From assembly GCF_048128805.1 (NCBI RefSeq), contig NC_135998.1, positions 26,481,896 through 26,545,895 on the forward strand: 64,000 bases of DNA, given 5' to 3'. Both the position numbers and the translations under genes were made by a program. The DNA is from Centroberyx gerrardi (taxonomy: Eukaryota > Chordata > Actinopteri > Beryciformes > Berycidae). This document shows, piece by piece, positions 56,197-64,000 of the stretch (its first letter is position 1; each line of letters begins with the position of its first letter). The notes below the pieces were generated by a model. It was not told the DNA's origin. It made no database searches and was given only the letters and a program-made list of their open reading frames with translations.

Positions 56197-58896
56197 TGCA
56201 GCAAACACGTTGTATTAGGCAAACTCCTAAAACTGGTCTTTGAATGTCGTTTGGCGGCGTGTTTTGTTTCTGTCTTTTCTCTTCACAGCCCCCGCTCGTG
56301 CTCGTCCACTCAGTGTAAAGCTGTTTTCTCTGGCCGCGGTCCGGTCGGTCCGGACCGGAACGCCCCCTCTCTGCGCCCCAGCCGCCTCTGACGCAGAGCT
56401 GAGCAATGAGTTCCTATCGGCTGATGTCATTCCTCCCATCAAACACAACATCCAGATACCATCTACCATGTATTGGGCTTACAAGAAGGCCCGTTTATTA
56501 TAAGTGGACATGGATAAGAGAAGATGAGCTGTTTTTATGAGTCCGTGATGCGCCAAAGCTCGGCCAACCTGATTATTCCGATATGGACTTAAAGTGTGTC
56601 CTTGGTAGGCTAAACAGGACCTAATGTGTTTATAGTGACCTTATCCTGCTTTATCGCTTTTTTCCCTCCTAAACAGTGTAATATTCCTGTAATATTCCAG
56701 TTGGAACTTACAGTATAGTCTGTCTGTGGTACTCAAAGATGTTTATGGTGACCTTAACGTAGGCTGCTTTTTTTTATTTTGCTTTTTTTCTTTTATTTTT
56801 TGTATGTCTCCTATGGCATCATTCTAATAATTATATAATATTCCAATGGGTAGGCTATAGCTTATAGTGTACTTATAGTACTCAATAGTAAGCTTATACT
56901 TAAGGGTATTTTTATTTATTTATTTTTGATCTCCTATGGATTCACTATAATGTAAATAATATTTGTTGTAGAATTAGTAGGCTACTTTATATTTAATTAC
57001 TTTACTTTCTTTTCTTAAGGAACCATATCCTAACAAATTGTGATTTTCTTTATTGATTGTGATCCCTATATGATATAACAATAAAATGACATAGAATAGA
57101 AATTAAATGGAAAATTAAAATCCAGTCTAGAAATGGGAAACCTCACAGTTTATATTCTATTCTATTTTAGACACAGTAAAACAAAAAGTACTGAAAGCAA
57201 GCCATGTGTGAATTATTCAGTACATTTTGTTTACAGTTTTAATCAAGTAATCAGTAATCTAATGGATTACATTTTGTAAGTAACTTCACCAGTATGGATC
57301 AACAAATTGAGCAACAGTAGCAAGGCCATTCTGACAGGGGAAATGTATGATGCAGATTTTGGCCTTACTCTGTTTTTACTCTTTTAATTTTTCATCATTT
57401 ACTATGAAAAAGCAAAATTATCTTGCCATTGATCAATTTCCCCGCATGAATCATTCAAGTTTCATCTTATTTAACTTGCCACCCTGCATAATTTGTCTGA
57501 TTTGAGAAACAGAAATTAAAGATTAACTAGGACATTTATATTTTAAACACATTAGCCTAGAACTTGTATGCAAACCAGAAAATAGATTGCCTACCCAGAT
57601 CACGCTCAGTAAGGTCAACAGGACTATAGGTTATTACTATGTAAAGGATAAATAAAATAGTTTTTGTTGGTGGTGTTGTTGCTGCTGTTATTACTTGAAT
57701 AAGAGAAGACAGAGTATTGTTGAAAAGGAATGGGTAAGTTGGATGAAAACATCCACCAGTACATTTTCAAGGCTTGACTGAGTTCAGATTGTATAAAATA
57801 AACATAACATTATTAGACATTTAGCAACATCCCCCTTGATATGCTTAACTGCTTCCTCTGTTTGTAGGACAGTCAGATCAAGCCAAGCCAGATGGACAGT
57901 GAGTCGCTGAGAGGTCAGTTGCTGGAAAAAATCACAGATTATAGAACTAAACGCACTTTTGGCTGATAAAGGAATAGACTTTGAATAATTTAAGATACAG
58001 CTGTTGCAACTCCAACGACCTCCAACGATGTTTGCCATTTCCGCTCCATCTCTCTGTCAGCCTTCCAAACATGGATAGGGCCACATTCACTCTGACCCTG
58101 AGTGACAGATTAGACATTGATTAGTTTGATTAGACACCAACAAATGTATATAGCCTACAAGAAGTTCTCTCTCTAGTCTTCTCTCCTTTTTTTTTTTTGT
58201 CGGTGTGTAGCGGATGTCTTTGTTTCCTGGCTCATGTAAACGAGCCATTCAGATCCTAATGGCTTCTCTTTCCTGGAGATCACATGATGTTGTATTATTG
58301 TTTGCATATGACAAGGCAGTTCTCATTGCTCCATAGGCTTCAAAACCACAAGATCAAAAATCTGAACTCATGTAATTATGATAGTCGATATAGTTGCCCT
58401 TATATGGTGCAGTGTCTGCAACTGGGAGGTTTATCATGATCAAACACTGAACTGAGAACAGAGTACAATAATATTTGCAACAAAAAGTGTGGGACAGAGA
58501 GAGAGAGAGGGAAATGTGTTTGTTATATTCTTCCCGTTAGGTGTCAAGAGACTGTGTGAAAGAGGTAGATAATGTGGGCGGTGGGGGGATGGGGAGGGGG
58601 GGAGGGGGGTGTTGTCTGACTCATTCATCCTGACTGTGTTAGCTTGTAAGGACCCATGGGGACACAATCTCTGAATTCACAGACTGCCAGACTAAGTCCA
58701 TTTCCTCACAAACAGAAAAACTTTACGACAGCAGCCTGTTTTGGATTTTTACAATCCAAAACAGCTTCCATGATCAATTCAGAACAGCTGACTTACCATC
58801 TCAGAGCATTGCAACCCAATATCTCTCAACCCACTTATGAATATGAACATTTGAGATGTAATGCCATTGTACTCTGCTGTTTGTGTCACTCTACAG
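56197..58896. other. f2r: Upstream region of f2r and AT-rich intergenic DNA
   Basis: 56230-56420 is GC-rich with several CpG and a CCGGTCGGTCCGG stretch, consistent with a promoter or first noncoding exon of f2r on the minus strand; this is inference. The rest, to the hAT element, is AT-rich without a recognised gene. A CT/GGGA tract lies at 58560-58610. Confidence 0.5.
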
Positions 58897-59870
58897 CAGG
58901 GGTCTCAAACTCAATTTACCTGGGGGCCGCTGGAGGCAGAGTCTGGGTGAGGCTGGGCCGCATCAGGTATTCCACAAGAAAAGCTTTGTTAAAAAAATTC
59001 CAATCTTCTCAAATGTCTTTATTTTTATTTTTTAACACAAAATAAGATTTAAACGTCTTTATTAACAGTTCTTTAACCTCAATGGGTTCTTCTGAATATG
59101 AATTGTCCTGAACATGAATGGAACATTGAAGAACATGAACTGTTCTTCTGAACATGGCTTCTCTTGCCTACTCCTTGCTGCTAGAGACCTGGCAGTAGTC
59201 ATAGAAACAAAAAAAACAAATGACATCATATAGAAATATATGTAGTGTTCATCGTGTGAGGCAATGCAAATAGCGCGATGCAAATAAAAAATAATGACCC
59301 ACAAATAACGGTGCGACCCTATAATTGGTCCGGTTTACCGGGGACTGTTATCGCCGACGGACAGGTGTCGCTATGTGACTGCAGACTACATTAGGCTACA
59401 TTGAGTTCCTTACTTTTCTTTTATCCCGCCGCGTACGCATCACTTTGATTTATTTTGTCAGAGAGAGACATATATACGTATAATGTCCCGCTGGGCAGCA
59501 ACTTTAAAATCTTTTTTTTGGAAGTGTTGTGAACGCAGCGCGCTGGGACGAATGTCCGCGTGTGCCCAATAGAAACGAGGCAGCCAGCCAGGCACGGAAG
59601 AAAACTCTCCATGGCAACGCTGCTGTAACTTTCACTCATTGAGAAATGTTTCTCTGCTTGCATCAAGCCCGGTCGATGTCCCACCCCCGAGAGCCATATA
59701 CCCCACCGTGATTGGTAGGTTCGTTCAGCTCCGCACACAATACTGTAAAGTGCCATCCATATAAAACTCGCGGGCCGCACTAACATTAAACTTTCATATT
59801 AAGGTGGGGGCCACAAAATATCGTCTCGCGGGCCGCAATTGGCCCGCGGGCCGCGAGTTTGAGACCCATG
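58897..59870. mobile_element. Nonautonomous hAT element with intact target duplication
   Basis: Left end CAGGGGTCTCAAACTC; right end, on the minus strand, CATGGGTCTCAAACTC (15 of 16 match). The 8-base direct repeat CTCTACAG flanks both sides (58889-58896, 59871-59878), as for hAT insertions. Subterminal GGGCCGC and CGGCCCGCGG phrases are typical for this repeat family. 974 bases, no transposase. Confidence 0.9.
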
Positions 59871-60756
59871 CTCTACAGTATGTTCATTGTTGTCATCATG
59901 GACGGTGCAGCTGAACATAACGTCCACTGCAGAGGTCATGCTGCTCCTCCTGCCCGCTGGGCTGGGCGTTCCTAAACTAACAACAGCCCATTCCTGCTCC
60001 AAGGAGGTGGCAGGATACAGCCTGAGAGAGTTTAGATACAGAGTGCAGCCACTGGCACGGGTCCAGGGCGGTGTTTCACACAGACAGATTGTTTTGTACA
60101 TTTACCCTCAATCCCTTTTCTTTTTCTGTGTCCGTTTAAACAAGTGTTAATCTTCTCAAGGCCTCTCCCAGTCAGAGCAAGTGGTAAAGTCTATAGACTC
60201 ACTTTGTTAAACTGTTGGGTGACTGACGGGTGCTCCACCAATGGGGACGGGTTAGACAACAGGGTCTGTTAATATAATAATTTCCTAGAAAGGAACTGTT
60301 CACTTCTTAGGAAGTTTCCTGGAAAGAACCATTACATTATGTTCTAATTATAGGGAAAATAGAGAAAGAGTTCAATGGTAGTTGGTAGTTGGTAAGTTCC
60401 TCCAATTTCCTCTGAAGTTTCCAAGACAGAACCATGCAATTATGTAGTAGTTATGTAGAAAATTTGAAATTAGAGGAAGGAATTCAACAAATAACTATAT
60501 TATATAATTATATGAATAATGACTTGGGTTACCAAATTGACCTCTGCCTATTATTTTTCCAATAAATAGTATTTAGTTTTGCAGTTCTTTCCAGGAAATT
60601 CTTTTAAAAGCGTACAGTATCTTATCGACTTCACCAAACTGCTGACATTTTCTATATAAATACTGCATCATTTCATGGTTCTTTCCAGGAAACGAACGAA
60701 ATGAACAGTTCCTTTCTAGGAAATTATTAGGAAATTGTGGACCCAGAAAATAAAGT

Positions 60757-60803
60757 GGTTTAGTTTAGTTTAGTTTAGTTTAGTTTAGTTTAGTTTAGTT
60801 TAG
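60757..60803. repeat. (TTTAG)n tandem repeat
   Basis: About nine uninterrupted five-base units. Confidence 0.9.
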
Positions 60804-60984
60804 TGCACATATTAAGCGAAAAAAGCAACATTATGTAACATAACAGTGAAGGTAGATGGAATATAATACATAGAGATTGGGAGTTGAAAACAACAACTAA
60901 AAAACAGAAAAGATTTGCAAGAGACAAAGAGATACCTCTCAAAAACGTATTATGGGTGTGCTTAGTATAGGAGATCTCATTTAG

Positions 60985-60995
60985 CTGTGTGTGTG

Positions 60996-61075
<80 letters not shown>

Positions 61076-61088
61076 TGTGTGTGTGTGT
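60985..61088. repeat. (GT)n(GCGT)n compound repeat
   Basis: GT repeat followed by about 17 GTGC/GCGT units and GT again; a purely alternating purine-pyrimidine tract of about 104 bases. Confidence 0.9.
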
Positions 61089-63577
61089 AAAAAGTGAGAA
61101 GAGAGAAAAAATGTTGGGTTATTGAGAGAGGAACTTCATGCATTTTGGTTCATCAGACAGGGGAAGGTGCAGGCTATGTGAGTGTCTGGGATAAAAAAAA
61201 TATAAACTTATGAATTCAAAACTTTGCAGGGCGATGCATTCATAAATAAAAGTACATGTTTGTGTGTTTATGTTGAAGATAGAATGGAAAAAAGAGTGCT
61301 GCTGAATGTTGAGTCCAGCTGCTGAAAGAACAAACATTTCTGTCATGTATGGATTTTGAAAAATTGCCAGCAAAAATTAAACCTCAAGCAATATTGCTGC
61401 ATATGAGGAAAATCAAATTATAATATATTGGTAAGAGAATGGACTAACCACTGATTTTGCTGGTGATGTACTTTTATTACAAACAAATATGGTATTTACT
61501 GGTCTTTTTCACTGCAAGACTGCTAGAAATGGAACTTAGCTATTTTCAGTTTTACCAATGGAAAGACAGGCACTTGTTTTGCAGTATTTAAAATGCTGAA
61601 ATTACATTTTGTATTCAAGGATATTTTACTTGGAATCATTTCCTCATACTAAAACCATTTGTTTCATTTACCTAGAAGGAAGATATTTTTTGATGCAGAA
61701 AGATTCAGTTGGTAATTTCAGTAAAAGGAACTGGAAGTGAGATGCAGCAAAGATGTCACTGATAGACCAGGAGCAACAAGGTCCCAAGAACAGAGCCCAG
61801 TGGGACACCACATGCTAACACCCTATCTGATGTCCATGCATTTGCAGCTACAAACTGACAAGAATACATTTTTTAAGCCACCTTTATGTTGAAAGCCAAA
61901 GTGAGATAATTTTGATTGTAGAATAATTAAGTGTCAAAAGCATCAGAAATATTCTAACATATAGCACATAACACATAAAGTTGAGACATATGTTTGTTCT
62001 TTCTTTTTAATATCTCTTGTTACGGTTATTTATTTCTTTAACGCAATTTGTGACAGACATGGACATGTTTGGTAAAAGTGATCCATAAATAAATGTGACT
62101 TTAGTAAACTTTGGTAAAAAAAACAAAAAAAAAACAGGCTGGCCAAGGGCAGAGAAGGAGCAAAATGTTTATATGTTTTGCTTTTTTTTTTTTTTTTTTT
62201 TTAACTAGGAATAGGCCCAGTTTCACAAAACAGTTTAAGGAAGTTTACGTAACTGGTTTAGAGGCCAAGAAAGAAAGAGCAGTACAGGAAAACATCCAAA
62301 TGGACCACTTATGTGAGCAATTATCCTTTATCTGTGAGAGCTGGCAATGACCCTGACAACTCGGTCTTGATTAATGAGGCTAAATGGGGAGTTAGTACTC
62401 GCTGGGTTTATTCCATATCTGACTTCTGTAGCAACTGCAGGTGTATATTGGGGGAAATTCATTCAGAAATTCATTTATAAGAACTATAGGATCTATAAGA
62501 AGAGAGATGGTGAAGACATAACGTGGCTCCTAGAATCACAAAACACATGAAAAAGCTTTGAAATTTCAACCTGTGAAAAAAGGCAATATTGCCCTCTGGT
62601 GTGGAAAATTGTCAGTGCTCTCTGGCAAGACTCTGGCAAAGACTCTTGTGAGTTGTGATGAATAGTCACAAAGATCTAATCCCTTCTAATGACTCACAGA
62701 TTCACTGGAACCAAAGTCTGCCAGGGAAGACGCATGCTGCTCCCCTTTAGATCTTTTTATAACTAGAACTGGGTTAGTCTTAACTAGAAACAGAGCAAGG
62801 CCATGCCCAGCATGCAGTCTCCTATATATCAGTTATATCTCTCCATGTTTGGGCTGATTTTGAGTAATTCATAATTAATTACAGTTTTTTACGATCGCTA
62901 GCAAGCGTTTTTCAATACTTATAATACTTTTTCTAAACTCTTCACACACCAACTCACCTACAACACACAGTTGGCAAAACAGTTAATTTTATGCTCAAAA
63001 TCACATATTGTAAACTAAACACCAACACTAATTTTCAAAATGCAAGAATACTTTGTCAAAATACAGTAACTGTACCAAAACACTGCAAACATGTCTCAAA
63101 ATCAAATAATTCTTTCAAAACTCTAGCACATGTTTTCTTCCAACAGGAACATTTAGTCAATCACAGCACAATGACATACAAAATACTAACAGCAGATGGT
63201 ATTACAGAAAATGTATTACTTTATATGTGTCAGTTCTACCCTTATACAATAGACAGTATATTGATAATCAATTGTTTTTCGCACTGCAGTTACTTTTGAA
63301 GTCACTCTACATTTTTCTTTTGTTGAGTGTAGTAAATGTTTTGCAAACATTCTATATCAGAAGTGAATGACTCATCTTTACTTTATAGAATGTACAGTAT
63401 ATGAAAAAGGAATAAGTTACAGAATTGCTACAGTAAAGGCTTTATTTGCTATAGGAAATTACTGCAAGAGATCAACAAAAATCTGCAATATAGCTGCTGG
63501 TTACAGTGGTGTAAAAATAAAATATACAAACAGAAAAAGGCACAGAAGAAAAAAAAAGAAAAATACACAGTCCTTTT

Positions 63578-63710
63578 CTAATCTACCCGGTCTTCTGCAT
63601 TTGGCCACATGTTCTCGTCCACATCACTCCTTATATTTTCTCTGGCTATGCACCTTGGGAAGTATCTTTTGGCGTGCCTTATCCACCCCTGGCAGTGTTC
63701 AGCTGTGATT
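63578..63710 (-). pseudogene. Mariner/IS630-like transposase C-terminal fragment
   Basis: The minus strand reads ITAEHCQGWIRHAKRYFPRC, then ARENIRSDVDENMW to a TAG at 63578. This is the conserved C-terminal end of a Tc1/mariner (IS630)-type transposase widespread in fish genomes. The upstream catalytic part is missing or unrecognisable. The A-rich sequence 62890-63550, with repeated CAAAACA phrases, resembles the flank of the same element. Confidence 0.6.
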
Positions 63711-64000
63711 GGTCTATTTGCATAGCTTCAATCAGCTGTTTCTCACTAGCAATAAAAAGCATATACATTATACATATACAAACATATATTTGTGTTTCAA
63801 TGTACAATGTGAACTGCTGTTCACTTCAACTTTAGCCTATAAGTTAGGTTTAGAACATGAGGTTATCTGTTCTGACATACAGTGTGAAAGCATTTGTAAA
63901 TTTGGCAGTAAAAATCCATAGTTTTGGTCTTGGTTGAGCTTGTGTGTAAAAGAAATTCAAGAGTTTTTAAAATGTGTTCAGTGAATGCATTTTGTGTCAA
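63711..64000. other. Window end, no gene
   Basis: AT-rich sequence without a supported feature. Confidence 0.6.

Larger units (their letters stand above)
59879..63577. other. Intergenic DNA with simple repeats
   Basis: No gene seen. Contains a (TTTAG)n tandem (60757-60803), a GT/GTGC tract (60985-61088), a candidate fragment of a common fish repeat at about 61750-61820 (ACAGAGCCCAGTGGGACACC), and from about 62880 the left part of a mariner-like element whose transposase end lies at 63578. Confidence 0.6.

Noticed and set aside
59421-59786. 121-codon minus-strand frame
   Set aside because: Lies fully inside the nonautonomous hAT element and resembles no transposase.
60790-61143. His/Ala/Arg/Thr repeat frame
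   Set aside because: Translation of the GT/GTGC tract.

Overview
This is vertebrate nuclear DNA, almost certainly from a ray-finned (teleost) fish. The genes have GT-AG introns, the intergenic space is AT-rich and full of CA/GT and CT/GA microsatellites, and the transposon remnants are of fish type (hAT and PIF/Harbinger elements, mariner/IS630-like and BEL/Pao pieces, an L2-like LINE). The gene set is the CRHBP - S100Z - F2RL1 - F2R block of human 5q13, with additions that fit a teleost.

Layout: crhbp (+, seven coding exons, 495-5770); about 7 kb without a recognisable gene; s100z (-, two coding exons, 13370-16701); about 10 kb with decayed PIF/Harbinger and hAT/ZMYM-like remnants and a possible small terminal exon; a CDKL-like kinase gene with a very long C-terminal extension (-, nine coding exons, 27068-32405); a decayed BEL/Pao LTR retrotransposon (33442-37766, - orientation); an intronless cholesterol 25-hydroxylase-like gene (+, 39309-40208); two tandem protease-activated receptor 2 genes (-, 44905-46459 and 49724-51256); one PAR1/thrombin-receptor gene (-, 54547-56196); then about 8 kb with a nonautonomous hAT element and a mariner-like fragment.

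I joined exons by reading frame and splice phase. Every join keeps frame: crhbp gives 320 aa, s100z 99 aa, the kinase 715 aa, the PAR2 copies 387 and 376 aa, and PAR1 445 aa. These match the family lengths, except for the kinase, whose roughly 424-residue tail I could not assign to a known domain.

The three receptors share one plan: a short signal-peptide exon ending in phase 1, then one large exon with the tethered-ligand site and all seven membrane helices. The two PAR2 copies are identical over 110 bp around helix 1 although flanking coding sequence has diverged, which suggests gene conversion. The genes are linked by ancient synteny, not by one pathway: stress-hormone buffering (crhbp), calcium signalling (s100z), oxysterol synthesis (ch25h-like) and protease sensing (PARs). 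The strongest candidate for something undescribed is the kinase with its long tail and basic, cysteine-rich C-terminus.
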